From: an uncultured Candidatus Saccharibacteria bacterium
Lineage (GTDB): Bacteria > Patescibacteriota > Saccharimonadia > Saccharimonadales > Saccharimonadaceae
Length of the DNA stretch: 64,000 bases
Assembly (NCBI GenBank): GCA_938030095.1
Contig: CALHGK010000004.1
Coordinates: 1-64,000, forward strand
Direction: 5' to 3'
Positions 16,121 to 24,287 of the stretch are shown in pieces; positions within the stretch are counted from its first letter, which is position 1, and the number at the start of each line of letters is the position of its first letter. The notes beneath the pieces were generated by a model. That model worked only from the letters and a program-made list of their open reading frames with translations. It was not told where the DNA came from and ran no database searches. The translations under genes and the position numbers were made by a program.

Positions 16121-16208
16121 GCGGACGTGGCGGAATTGGTAGACGCGTCAGCTTGAGGGGCTGGTGAGCATTACGCTCGTGGAAGTTCAAGTCTTCTCGT
16201 CCGCACCA
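16121..16208 (+). tRNA. tRNA-Leu (GAG)
   Basis: Class II tRNA with a long variable arm (about GTGAGCATTACGCTC). Acceptor GCGGACG pairs with CGTCCGC; anticodon loop TTGAGGG gives GAG; T-loop TTCAAGT; encoded CCA. Confidence 0.95.
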
Positions 16209-16233
16209 GATATGATGCCTCGTGACACATCAG

Positions 16234-16258
16234 CACCACCAAGATAGGTGGTGTTTTG
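16234..16258 (+). terminator. Terminator after tRNA-Leu
   Basis: CACCACC/GGTGGTG stem with a 6-nt loop and TTTTG tail. Confidence 0.85.
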
Positions 16259-16269
16259 CTTTTGTAAAT

Positions 16270-16587
16270 AACAATAGGGGGAGATCTTGTATTAAGATAC
16301 TTGTACGAGCACTTTGCTTGGATGCTTTGACGCTTGCATTAACTGGACATTTCTCCAGATGAAACATAAGAGCCGTAGAGCGCCTGAACCCATAAAAGTG
16401 CGATAATTAATCGGCGAACTGCTTGTGTTTTGCAAAGCGGTGGTGCATAATAAGAGACAAGCTGGTACGCAAAAAGGGGTACCGTTGCGTCCAAACACAA
16501 ACATCGTGCCAAAACAAACATTGTGCCCCAGGGTGGGCGCGTAGCAGCTACCGGCAAATCACCTCTAGTCAAAGAGGTGATTTTTTG
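16270..16587 (+). ncRNA. Candidate structured non-coding RNA, family unknown
   Basis: Between the tRNA-Leu terminator and tRNA-Ala lie about 300 bp with no credible protein gene but many local hairpins: ATCTT/AAGAT near 16290, CTGGA/TCCAG near 16345, CGAT/ATCG near 16402, GGTAC/GTACC with nested ACGCAA/TTGCGT near 16465-16495, GCCC/GGGC near 16525, GTAGC/GCTAC near 16545. The block ends in a strong terminator (stem AATCACCTCT/AGAGGTGATT then TTTTTT, 16558-16587). I looked for tmRNA, RNase P and SRP RNA signatures and found none. A 5' end near the GGGGGAGATC at about 16276 is a guess, and the transcribed status is inference. Confidence 0.45.
16558..16587 (+). terminator. Strong terminator of the candidate ncRNA
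   Basis: AATCACCTCT/AGAGGTGATT stem, 5-7 nt loop, T6. Confidence 0.9.
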
Positions 16588-16605
16588 CTATAGTCTATAG
16601 CAGAC

Positions 16606-16682
16606 GGGGCATTAGCTCATTTGGCTAGAGCGCTTCGCTGGCAGCGAAGAGGTGACCAGTTCGAATCTGGTATGCTCCACCA
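16606..16682 (+). tRNA. tRNA-Ala (GGC)
   Basis: Acceptor GGGGCAT/ATGCTCC (one G-U), anticodon loop CTGGCAG (GGC), T-loop TTCGAAT, encoded CCA. TATAGT at 16589-16594 may be its -10. tRNA-Val follows after 1 nt, so the two are one transcript. Confidence 0.95.
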
Positions 16683-16683
16683 T

Positions 16684-16760
16684 GGATCTTTAGCTCAGTT
16701 GGCTAGAGCGCACGATTCACATTCGTGAGGTCGCAGGTTCGAATCCTGCAAGATCCACCA
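16684..16760 (+). tRNA. tRNA-Val (CAC)
   Basis: Acceptor GGATCTT/AAGATCC, anticodon stem CACGA/TCGTG with loop TTCACAT (CAC), T-loop TTCGAAT, encoded CCA. Confidence 0.95.
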
Positions 16761-16816
16761 TTTTGAGATTATTGCCTTCTAGTGTTGAGCAGTAATTAGC
16801 ATCAGTGAAGGCACAA

Positions 16817-16848
16817 GATAAGCGAGGATATATCTCGCTTATTTTTTA
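16817..16848 (+). terminator. Terminator of the tRNA-Ala/Val transcript
   Basis: ATAAGCGAG/CTCGCTTAT stem around a short loop, followed by TTTTTT. Confidence 0.85.
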
Positions 16849-16874
16849 TTATAATAAAAAAGCAGGGAGCTATC

Positions 16875-17600
16875 ATGTCAAAACTATCAGATCTATGGAA
16901 AAATGATCCAAATGTAACACCAGATTCTCAATGGTGGAATCACTTAGTGGATCAGTCGCTCACGGTGGCGACAAACGACGCATATCATCGATGTGTCGTT
17001 GAATTAAACGATGCTTTTGTCTATTCGGCAATAGCCGCCGAAGAGCAGAGAGTAGGATATCGGTTAGCAGCCCCTCATTATTTTGAGGCACTTATTCATG
17101 CAGAGATGATGACTGAAACGTTTGAGAAAGTAGCTCCCAATCACATTCCTAGAAACCCTAATTCCTTCGACTACGAATCACTTCGTGATGCTATAGAAAA
17201 CGTCACGACGGCACTCGAGTCTAGAATCGAGTCGCAATTTGCTCAAGACAAAATCTGCAAGAACATGGATTACATGTTTAGCGATTGGCTAGTCAAGTTA
17301 ACTGATAACGTCTCGAAGTACTCAGCCGCCTGGTTTGACGAGGATTACGAATGGGAGCACCATGATAACTATGCAACAAGCTTCGATGAGGGGCAAAGCG
17401 TTCTCGCATTCCTCGCAAGATCCATAGAACGTGATGCTATCCGCGACAAAGACTTCATCAGTAAAATCTCAACTTATCGTGACAGAATGTCTGGATTCGA
17501 AGAACGCCTCCGCCCACTCTTGCCGAAATTACGGGATCTTGAATTCGATAGTTTTCAACAAGACACTTTGGCTCCGGAGTGGCGGTGGTGGAGGCACTAG
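16875..17600 (+). CDS. AT-rich orphan gene, hydrophilic helical protein
   Basis: 241 residues, acidic, mostly helical, no membrane segment. I do not recognise a family. Noticeable features are many aromatic residues (Trp-Trp near the start, EWRWWRH at the very end) and acidic stretches (WFDEDYEWEHHDNY). The start is an ATG behind AGGGAG. Base composition and codon use are more AT-rich than the surrounding housekeeping genes, and it sits between tRNA-Val and tRNA-Ala(CGC), a usual landing place for transferred DNA. No integrase, repeat or partner toxin is visible. It is convergent with the tRNA-Ala. Confidence 0.75.
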   Translation: MSKLSDLWKNDPNVTPDSQWWNHLVDQSLTVATNDAYHRCVVELNDAFVYSAIAAEEQRVGYRLAAPHYFEALIHAEMMTETFEKVAPNHIPRNPNSFDYESLRDAIENVTTALESRIESQFAQDKICKNMDYMFSDWLVKLTDNVSKYSAAWFDEDYEWEHHDNYATSFDEGQSVLAFLARSIERDAIRDKDFISKISTYRDRMSGFEERLRPLLPKLRDLEFDSFQQDTLAPEWRWWRH

Positions 17601-17644
17601 GAACTGCTGGCTAGCTTTATGTACGGTTGACTTGTGCTATGTAT

Positions 17645-17682
17645 TATAAAAATAGCGACGAGGATATTGCTCGTCGCCATAA
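17645..17682 (-). terminator. Terminator of tRNA-Ala (CGC)
   Basis: GCGACGAG/CTCGTCGC stem; on the minus strand it is followed by TATTTTTA. Confidence 0.8.
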
Positions 17683-17697
17683 AAATATAATAACACC

Positions 17698-17773
17698 TGG
17701 TGGAGATAGAGGGATTCAAACCCTCGACCTCAGCAATGCGAATGCTGCGCTCTATCAACTGAGCTATATCCCC
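17698..17773 (-). tRNA. tRNA-Ala (CGC) with unusual 19-56 pair
   Basis: Acceptor GGGGATA/TATCTCC (one mismatch-tolerant wobble), D-arm GCTC/GAGC, anticodon stem CAGCA/TGCTG with loop TTCGCAT (CGC), T-stem GAGGG/CCCTC, encoded CCA. The D-loop is AGTTGATA and the T-loop TTTGAAT: position 19 is A and 56 is T, an A19-U56 pair in place of G19-C56. The change is compensated, like that in tRNA-Gly at 3636. Confidence 0.94.
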
Positions 17774-17852
17774 ACGACTCCCTCTATTCAAGCACAAATG
17801 AGCGGGAGAATCAACCAGTAGCATTCCCGCTTGTTTCTGATAAAATAAGGAT

Positions 17853-19163
17853 ATGTTCAAAAAGTTTATCCAAAAGCGGCTCGAGACGTATGTGAGCCGG
17901 TATTTTCAAGCCCATCCAGAGGTCAAACTAATTGTTGTGGTGGGGAGCGTGGGTAAGACGAGTACTAAGCGAGCGGTAGCTACCTTGCTATCGCAGCGCT
18001 ACCGTGTACGCATGCTTGATAATAACCACAATACCAATCTCTCGGCGCCGTGTGGTATCCTTGGCGTGACGTACCCCAGTAAGGTGCACAGTATTGGTGC
18101 TTGGCTTAAGGTGTTTGCAGCGGCTCGGCGGCGGGTTGCTCAGCCAGCTGATGTCGATGTGATTGTCCAGGAGCTTGGCACTGATCGGCCAGGGGAGATT
18201 GCCGACTTTGGCCGCTACCTCCGGCCTGACCTCGCCTTGGTGACGGCAGTAACGCCAGAGCATATGGAGTTCTTTGGCTCGATTGAGGCGGTGGCGCAAG
18301 AGGAGCTCTCCGTGACGCAGTATGCACGCCGAGTGCTGATCAACCGTGATGATATTGAGGGTCGCTTTGCTGACCTGATCGCTACTCCACACTTTAGTAC
18401 GTATGGCACAACTGGCCTTGCTGAGTATCGCTTCGAACAGCAGAACTTTGACGCTGAGGTAGGCTATCGGGGGGGGATTATTGCTCCACCAAACATTGCT
18501 CAGCCATTTGCGGCGGCGATTAATGTGGTGGGTGAGCATAGCCTGCGACCGATCGTTGGTGCCGTCGCGGCGGCCCTGCTCTATGGCTGCACACCAGATG
18601 AAGTAGTGAAGGGTCTTGCGCTCATCAAGCCTGTCCCTGGGCGGATGAACCCGCTACTAGGGCTTGGCGATACAACGATCATCGATGACACATACAACTC
18701 TAGCCCGGCTGCTGCGCTGGCTGCTCTGCAGACGCTCTATAGCTTTGCGCAGGCACCGCAGCGGATCGCTATCCTTGGTGACATGAATGAGCTCGGTGCC
18801 TCGAGCCAGGCCGAGCACGAGAAGCTGGGCATGGCGTGCGACTCGCATTTGCTTGATTGGGTGGTGACGGTTGGTGGTGAGACAGAGAAATATCTTGCGC
18901 CCGCTGCCCGCCGGCGTGGCTGCCAGGTGAAGGTATGTCGCAATGCGATCGAGGCAGGGCAGTTCGTCCGTTCGGTGGCACGGCCTGGGGCAGTGATTCT
19001 TGCTAAGGGATCGCAAGGTGGGATATTCCTTGAGGAGGCCGTTAAAATCCTCTGTGTCTTGAGCGAAGATACGGAGCTGGTGCGTCAATCACTCGCTTGG
19101 CAGGCCATCAAAGCGCCGTATTTTTCGGAGTACGAGAACTTCTTTGACGGGCCAAGCCAGTAG
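17853..19163 (+). CDS. MurF-like Mur ligase without N-terminal substrate domain
   Basis: 436 residues. The ATP-binding loop GSVGKTST is at 31-38, only about 30 residues from the start; the central domain continues with NHNTNLSAPCG and VTPEHMEFF, and the C-terminal ligase domain with DDTYNSSPAAALAAL and LGDMNELG, all closest to MurF (adds D-Ala-D-Ala to UDP-MurNAc-tripeptide). Typical MurF has about 80-100 residues of UDP-substrate-binding domain before the P-loop, missing here. It could be a true but reduced MurF or a ligase with another substrate (MurT/CapB/cyanophycin-like). Downstream comes a divergently regulated membrane protein gene. No other wall genes adjoin. Confidence 0.8.
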   Translation: MFKKFIQKRLETYVSRYFQAHPEVKLIVVVGSVGKTSTKRAVATLLSQRYRVRMLDNNHNTNLSAPCGILGVTYPSKVHSIGAWLKVFAAARRRVAQPADVDVIVQELGTDRPGEIADFGRYLRPDLALVTAVTPEHMEFFGSIEAVAQEELSVTQYARRVLINRDDIEGRFADLIATPHFSTYGTTGLAEYRFEQQNFDAEVGYRGGIIAPPNIAQPFAAAINVVGEHSLRPIVGAVAAALLYGCTPDEVVKGLALIKPVPGRMNPLLGLGDTTIIDDTYNSSPAAALAALQTLYSFAQAPQRIAILGDMNELGASSQAEHEKLGMACDSHLLDWVVTVGGETEKYLAPAARRRGCQVKVCRNAIEAGQFVRSVARPGAVILAKGSQGGIFLEEAVKILCVLSEDTELVRQSLAWQAIKAPYFSEYENFFDGPSQ

Positions 19164-19228
19164 CGTTAATACGCGATTTATGGTATATTCGTACGTATGA
19201 GACTAGTGTATTAAGCGGAGAACTATCT

Positions 19229-20623
19229 ATGCCAACAGAGAAAAAACCAAAGGCAACCAAGCGTAGCACAACGCGCAAGACCCCACCAAAAAGTAAGTCT
19301 GTGCAAGCATCGGCTAAGGCTAGTGAGCCGGTGGCTCCAGCAACACAACTAGCCCCAGTAGCTGAGCCTGCTAGTCAGCCAGTGCCAGAGCAGCCAGCTG
19401 CTCCGGCCATGCAACCAACTCAGCTCCAGCCTCAATATCAACCACACATGACTCCAGGAGCTTTGAGCGCTCAGCCGGCCAAGAAATCCCATCTTGGGCT
19501 TATTCTTGGCCTCGTCGGTGGTGGTGTAGCTTTGCTAGCACTTATTGCTGGTGTGCTATTGTACTTCTTCTGGTATCAGAATCCACACAAGGTGGTGACG
19601 GATGGCGTGGCAAATCTAGTCACTGCACGGCAAGCGTCGTATAGTATGGGCGGTGATGTTACACCAAGCAGTACTAACACTTCAGGCCCATCGAAGGTCA
19701 CGTACAAAATGAATCTGCAGCATGCTAACCAAGTTGCTGGTGGTAATGGTGAGGTAACGATGGACCTCCCGCAGGTTGGCCAGATTACTGTCAAGGCCGA
19801 GATCTATGCGGATCGCGAAGCAACCTACTTCCGCGTCAATGGCATCAAGAAAGTATATGAAAAATATATTGATACCATGATCGACCAGTCGATGAAGCGT
19901 TATAGCAGCTCGAGCATGACCGATGAGGAGAAAGATACTGCACGGAGTAAGATGCGCGAGCAGTATACCAAGCAAGCACTGCCTATCATCGAAAAAATCG
20001 ATGGCAAATGGGTCAAGATGACGCAAGATGATATGCGCAAAATGAGCCCAAATCGTACGACGACTCAGCAATGTACGGACGCAATGAATGCTATGTACGA
20101 CACTAAAGCTCGCAGTGAGATCGCTGCAGTACTTCGCAAGCACGGTGATGTCTTTACAGTAGAGAAACTCAATAAGCCAGCGCTCGATAACGGTGCAGTG
20201 GGCTACAAGGTGACGGTAGCGAGCCCGTCGAGCCACGAAGCTCGTTCGCTGAGCCGCGACCTTGGCAACACCCGTGTTGGGGAGCTGCTCCGCCGCTGCA
20301 GTGATGCGACATCAACCCGTGTGACAACACGCCAAAATGGCCGGACCATCAAGACCGAGCGGCACTCTGCTATCTCAGGGCCAGACTTGAGCCAGACAGA
20401 TCTTGAGCTCTGGGTGTCACCATTCTCGCACGATGTGAAGCGCATTGTCATGAAGCCAACTAGCCAGTCGTCTCAGCAGCCAGTGACGATCAACGTCAAT
20501 GATACAAAGGTTGACCTGCGCAAGCCAAGCGAGAGCATCCCATATAGCGAGCTCATGCGAGGCAGTAGCACCAGTAAAGATAACGACAGCGATACATCAT
20601 CAACAAGCACCGGCGAAGCGTAG
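19229..20623 (+). CDS. Single-pass membrane protein with disordered tail and large outer domain
   Basis: 464 residues. Residues 1-30 are Lys/Thr-rich, 31-85 Pro/Ala/Gln-rich, 89-115 a membrane helix (LILGLVGGGVALLALIAGVL), and about 116-445 an exported domain rich in Ser/Thr, ending in an acidic Ser/Thr tail. The exported part has the alternating pattern of LppX/LprG-like beta-clamshell proteins (YSMGGDVTP, VAGGNGEVTMDLPQ), but I cannot assign it with confidence. The start follows GCGGAGAAC with somewhat long spacing. A strong terminator follows (20645-20679). Likely surface-exposed. Confidence 0.82.
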   Translation: MPTEKKPKATKRSTTRKTPPKSKSVQASAKASEPVAPATQLAPVAEPASQPVPEQPAAPAMQPTQLQPQYQPHMTPGALSAQPAKKSHLGLILGLVGGGVALLALIAGVLLYFFWYQNPHKVVTDGVANLVTARQASYSMGGDVTPSSTNTSGPSKVTYKMNLQHANQVAGGNGEVTMDLPQVGQITVKAEIYADREATYFRVNGIKKVYEKYIDTMIDQSMKRYSSSSMTDEEKDTARSKMREQYTKQALPIIEKIDGKWVKMTQDDMRKMSPNRTTTQQCTDAMNAMYDTKARSEIAAVLRKHGDVFTVEKLNKPALDNGAVGYKVTVASPSSHEARSLSRDLGNTRVGELLRRCSDATSTRVTTRQNGRTIKTERHSAISGPDLSQTDLELWVSPFSHDVKRIVMKPTSQSSQQPVTINVNDTKVDLRKPSESIPYSELMRGSSTSKDNDSDTSSTSTGEA

Positions 20624-20644
20624 ACAAAACGCCGCACATAAACC

Positions 20645-20679
20645 CAACCCCGCTTTCGAGAAAAGAAGCGGGGTTGTCT
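20645..20679 (+). terminator. Terminator
   Basis: CAACCCCGCTT/AAGCGGGGTTG stem with TCTTTGT tail. Confidence 0.88.
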
Positions 20680-20713
20680 TTGTCCTCGCCCACTATGGTA
20701 GAATATGAAAGAC

Positions 20714-23176
20714 ATGAAACGATACAATCCTGCAGAAATCGAACCAAAATGGCAACAGCACTGGGCAGAAGACCAGCGCTACCGGGCGGATGACGCCTCT
20801 CCTAAACCAAAGTATTATGTGACCGGCATGTTCCCATACCCAAGCGGAGCAGGGATGCATGCAGGGCACTTTATGGAGCACTCCATTGTCGATGCAGTGG
20901 CGCGCTTCCGGCGCAGCCTTGGTCACGAGGTACTCTACCCAATGGGCTGGGATAGCTTTGGCCTCCCTGCAGAGAATTACGCCATCAAGACAGGCAAAAC
21001 GCCACAAGAGACGACCGCGACCAATATTGCTAACTTTACTACTCAGCTTCGCCGCGTTGGTGCGAGTATCGATTGGAGCCGCGAGATCAACACGAGCGAT
21101 CCAGAGTATTATCACTGGACGCAGTGGATCTTTACGCAGCTCTTTGAGCGGGGCTTGGCGTACCAAAAGGACTCACTCCAGTGGTGGTGTCCGAAAGATA
21201 AGACCGTGCTGGCAAATGAGCAGGTGATCAATGGCCGGTGCTGGCGCTGTGAAGAAGTGGTGGTGAAGAAGCCAATGAAGCAATGGTTCTTCAAGATTAC
21301 TGAGTATGCCGACCAGCTCCTGGCCGACATCCCTGCGCTCGACTGGCCAGACAAGATTAAGCAAGCTCAGACCAACTGGATTGGCCGCAGCGAGGGAGCA
21401 GAGATTCGCTTTGCCCTTGATAAGCCCACGGCAGCTACGGAAAGTGACGCCGCCGATATCACCGTCTTTTCGACGCGCCCCGATACGCTCTTTGGTGCGA
21501 CCTTCTTGGTGCTTGCGCCCGAACATCCGCTAGCGCAGCAGCTCGCGCGTGGTGATGCCCACGAGACGGTCTTGGCCTATATTGCCGAGGCAGTCAAGAA
21601 ATCGGAGATTGAGCGCACCAATGACACGAAGGATAAGACAGGGGTCTTTACTGGGAGTTATGCTATTAACCCAGCAACGGGCGAGCGAATACCCATCTGG
21701 GTGGCCGATTATGTCCTTGGTGGTTATGGCACTGGTGCAGTGATGGCTGTCCCGGCTCATGATGAGCGCGACGCCGCCTTTGCCGAGAAATACGAGTTGC
21801 CCATCGTCACCGTCATTGAGCGGCCCGACGACGACCCAGATACCGACCAGTGTTACCATGGCGAAGGGGTGCTCGTTAATTCTGGCGCATTTGATGGTAT
21901 GCGTAGTGAGGATGCTCGTGAGCAGATCGTGGCCTGGCTCGAGCAAGAAGGCCGTGGCCACGCCAAGGTGACTTACAAGATGCGCGACTGGCTGATTAGC
22001 CGCCAACGCTACTGGGGTGCACCCATCCCGATCATCCACTGCCCCGAGCATGGTGCTGTGCCAGTGCCAGCGGCAGATTTGCCAGTTGTTTTGCCAGCGG
22101 TGCAAAACTTCCAGCCGCGTGGTGATGGCAAATCCGTCCTTGCTGCCCAAGAAGAATGGGTGACGACGACCTGCCCGACCTGTGGCGGCCCTGCCCAGCG
22201 TGAGACCGACACGATGGATGGATATGCCTGCAGCAGCTGGTATCTTCTGCGCTACACTGATCCGCATAATGTAGCGGAGGCCTGGGACCCAGCGCTGGCT
22301 AACCACTGGGCACCGCTTGATATGTATGTTGGTGGTGACCATGCGACTGCTCACTTGCTCTATGTGCGCTTCTGGACGCACGTCTTCCGCGATCTTGGCC
22401 TTACAGGTTTTGCCGAACCGGTGCGGAAGCTCGTCTATCATGGCCTCATTCAAGCCGAGGATGGCCGCAAGATGAGCAAAAGCCTTGGCAATGTTGTCGA
22501 CCCGCTGGAGGTGATCGATGCGGGGTATGGGGCAGATGCACTGCGTACCTTTGAGCTCTTCCTCGGGCCGATCGACGAGAATTCAAGCTGGAGCAGCCGA
22601 GGAATTGCTGGCGTCTATCGTTTCTTGAATCGTCTCTGGACATTGGTGCAAGAGTTTGATGATTGGCAGCAGCAGGGTGGAGCGCCTGGGCAAGTCGATG
22701 TCGCACAGCTTGAGTCGATCATCCATGCCACAACGAAAAAGGTCACAAGTGATATCTACCGCTTGAGCTTCAATACGGCTATTGCTGGGCTCATGGAGTG
22801 CGTCAACGACCTCTACAAGCTCAAGACAACTGGCTTTACTGAGCAGTGGCAGCCAGCGCTCAAGACGCTGATCCAGTTGGTGCAGCCCTTTGCGCCGCAC
22901 ATGGCCGCTGAGCTATGGCAGCAGCTTGGCTATGGCGACCAGCTCGATTTTGCAGCCTGGCCAGAGTGGGACGAAGCAAAGATCGTCCGCGATACGATGA
23001 CTATCGTCGTGCAAGTCAATGGCAAAGTCCGCGCCAAGCTCACCACCACGCCAGACGCCAGCGAAGCCAATATCACTGCCCAAGCCCTGGCAGATGACCG
23101 CGTCGCAAAGTACCTCACTGGGCCACCCAAGAAGGTTATCTACGTCAAGCGCAAGCTTGTCAGTATCGTTGTCTAG
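20714..23176 (+). CDS. leuS: Leucyl-tRNA synthetase
   Basis: 820 residues, class Ia. The HIGH motif appears as MHAGHFMEH within PYPSGAGMHAGH, the editing CP1 domain contains TRPDTLFGATF and GTGAVMAVPAHDERD, the zinc-type CPTCGG is at about 490, and KMSKSLGN closes the active site; a C-terminal anticodon-binding domain and VNGKVRAKL tail follow. It charges tRNA-Leu and hydrolyses mischarged products. An ATG at 20705 directly abuts the -10 TAGAAT (20699-20704) and cannot be in the transcript, so ATG 20714 (MKRYNPAEIEPKWQ, the usual LeuS opening) is the start. Confidence 0.97.
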   Translation: MKRYNPAEIEPKWQQHWAEDQRYRADDASPKPKYYVTGMFPYPSGAGMHAGHFMEHSIVDAVARFRRSLGHEVLYPMGWDSFGLPAENYAIKTGKTPQETTATNIANFTTQLRRVGASIDWSREINTSDPEYYHWTQWIFTQLFERGLAYQKDSLQWWCPKDKTVLANEQVINGRCWRCEEVVVKKPMKQWFFKITEYADQLLADIPALDWPDKIKQAQTNWIGRSEGAEIRFALDKPTAATESDAADITVFSTRPDTLFGATFLVLAPEHPLAQQLARGDAHETVLAYIAEAVKKSEIERTNDTKDKTGVFTGSYAINPATGERIPIWVADYVLGGYGTGAVMAVPAHDERDAAFAEKYELPIVTVIERPDDDPDTDQCYHGEGVLVNSGAFDGMRSEDAREQIVAWLEQEGRGHAKVTYKMRDWLISRQRYWGAPIPIIHCPEHGAVPVPAADLPVVLPAVQNFQPRGDGKSVLAAQEEWVTTTCPTCGGPAQRETDTMDGYACSSWYLLRYTDPHNVAEAWDPALANHWAPLDMYVGGDHATAHLLYVRFWTHVFRDLGLTGFAEPVRKLVYHGLIQAEDGRKMSKSLGNVVDPLEVIDAGYGADALRTFELFLGPIDENSSWSSRGIAGVYRFLNRLWTLVQEFDDWQQQGGAPGQVDVAQLESIIHATTKKVTSDIYRLSFNTAIAGLMECVNDLYKLKTTGFTEQWQPALKTLIQLVQPFAPHMAAELWQQLGYGDQLDFAAWPEWDEAKIVRDTMTIVVQVNGKVRAKLTTTPDASEANITAQALADDRVAKYLTGPPKKVIYVKRKLVSIVV

Positions 23177-23207
23177 AAATAGCCACCTTTACTAGTCTTG
23201 TCGTAAA

Positions 23208-23240
23208 AAACAGGGCGTCTCGCGGGGCGCCCTATTTTGG
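23208..23240 (+). terminator. Terminator after leuS
   Basis: AGGGCG/CGCCCT stem, TATTTT tail. Confidence 0.8.
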
Positions 23241-23340
23241 GTTGTGTGCCTACAGCCTCATCGTGTCTAGTGGATATTGATAAGACTACAAAATGGCAAC
23301 GTAATCGCTTGAATGGGTTAAAGGGTAAAAGATGATTGAT

Positions 23341-23832
23341 CTAATGAATGGGTACACAGACTGTCACCATCTTCAAATGCATATCACCATCAAATTGGAA
23401 GTGCATCCAATTACCACCTTGCTCGTCATATTGTATCCAAGCTGAGCGCACCCATGTGGAGTTCTGCTTTGCTTCATTGTCGGGAGTTCCAAGATGGCGA
23501 ATAATCTCATCACGCGTTGCAGTGTTCGAGAAGTCTGTAAACAGTGCAGTTGCATAAGGCTTGTATTCCGATACAGATGATTCGCCCCTTTGTGTATATA
23601 GTGACAATCCCTTAAGTAAATCGTTTTTCCAGCGCAACTCCACTCCGGCATCGTGTAGTAACCAGAATGATTCGCTCGAGTCGTAGCCAGTAAACTCCTT
23701 GTCAATTTCCCGGATTACAGGAGTACAGCCCAACTTGTCGATGATGTGCTGCACTTCAGTCTTAACTGATTCGTCGCTTCTTCCGACCAGTTTGATATAT
23801 TGATTAATATCTCCATCTATTTTTATTGCCAT
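23341..23832 (-). CDS. Orphan protein with an immunity-protein-like C-terminal pattern
   Basis: 163 residues, cytoplasmic, AT-rich. No certain family. The stretch from about 65 (GVELRWKND) through LFTDFSNTATRDEIIRHLG, TPDNEA, WIQYDEQGG and MHFQFDGD resembles small pyocin/colicin-immunity-like and integron-cassette proteins, in which a -F..S.sR.EV...LG.Pd- helix precedes a -W..Y- strand pair. That resemblance is from memory of the pattern, not a search. ATG 23832 lies behind AAGGAG. It stands alone, convergent with leuS, with no toxin gene nearby. Confidence 0.72.
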   Translation of the reverse strand: MAIKIDGDINQYIKLVGRSDESVKTEVQHIIDKLGCTPVIREIDKEFTGYDSSESFWLLHDAGVELRWKNDLLKGLSLYTQRGESSVSEYKPYATALFTDFSNTATRDEIIRHLGTPDNEAKQNSTWVRSAWIQYDEQGGNWMHFQFDGDMHLKMVTVCVPIH

Positions 23833-24001
23833 AGGTACTCCTTACTGAGATTAATAGTATGTACCATATCATACAATATATGACATATATCTGTCATATT
23901 AAAGCCATAACCTAGACGTCGTAGCGAGCGTGTTCGGGATGGGGTAGGAGAGCGCAATAGCCCGCTTGGCAATTGGCCATAAATATATTTTTCTATACAA
24001 A

Positions 24002-24033
24002 ACAGCGCAAACACTAGAGAATTTTGCGCTTTT
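24002..24033. terminator. Hairpin upstream of rpmF
   Basis: AGCGCAAA/TTTGCGCT perfect 8-bp stem with an 11-12 nt loop and TTT on the plus strand, AAAA-flanked on the other. It abuts the -10 TATAAT (24038-24043) of the rpmF transcript and could be a terminator or part of its control. The rest of 23833-24000 shows nothing recognisable. Confidence 0.4.
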
Positions 24034-24087
24034 AGCGTATAATAGCTACAAGTTTTACGTCAGCCTAAAGAGAAGGAGATTTTTACT

Positions 24088-24240
24088 ATGGCTCAACCAA
24101 AAAAACAGAGTAGCCCACGCAAAACCGGTCTGCGCCGCAGCCATCTGCGCCTCAAGCTTGCTCGCATGGTTAATAAGACCTCACCAGTCAAGGTCAAGAC
24201 GACCAAGCGCGAGACTGGCGCTGCCAAAGCAGCTCGCTAG
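24088..24240 (+). CDS. rpmF: Ribosomal protein bL32, short form lacking zinc-ribbon cysteines
   Basis: 50 residues beginning MAQPKKQSSPRKTGLRRSHL, the bL32 opening (basic, PKK..., RRSH), followed by a basic KVKTTKRETG tail. bL32 of many bacteria ends in a Cys4 zinc ribbon; no Cys occurs here, as in reduced Cys-free forms. The frame is ATG 24088 behind AGAAGGAG; TATAAT at 24038-24043 gives a 35-40 nt leader. nusB follows after 47 nt, making this the head of an expression operon (bL32, NusB, Nudix, RNase III, S16). Confidence 0.75.
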   Translation: MAQPKKQSSPRKTGLRRSHLRLKLARMVNKTSPVKVKTTKRETGAAKAAR

Positions 24241-24287
24241 CTTTTCGTCGATAGCAAAGAATTTTAACAAAAGAAAGAACCAACCAA

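Noticed and set aside
16270..16587. tmRNA, RNase P RNA or SRP RNA in the tRNA-Leu/tRNA-Ala gap
   Set aside because: No tRNA-like ends with CCA, no P4-type conserved block and no SRP tetraloop core were found, so only an unknown structured RNA is claimed.
21530..22453. 307-codon minus-strand frame within leuS
   Set aside because: Antisense to leuS, no motif or start signal.
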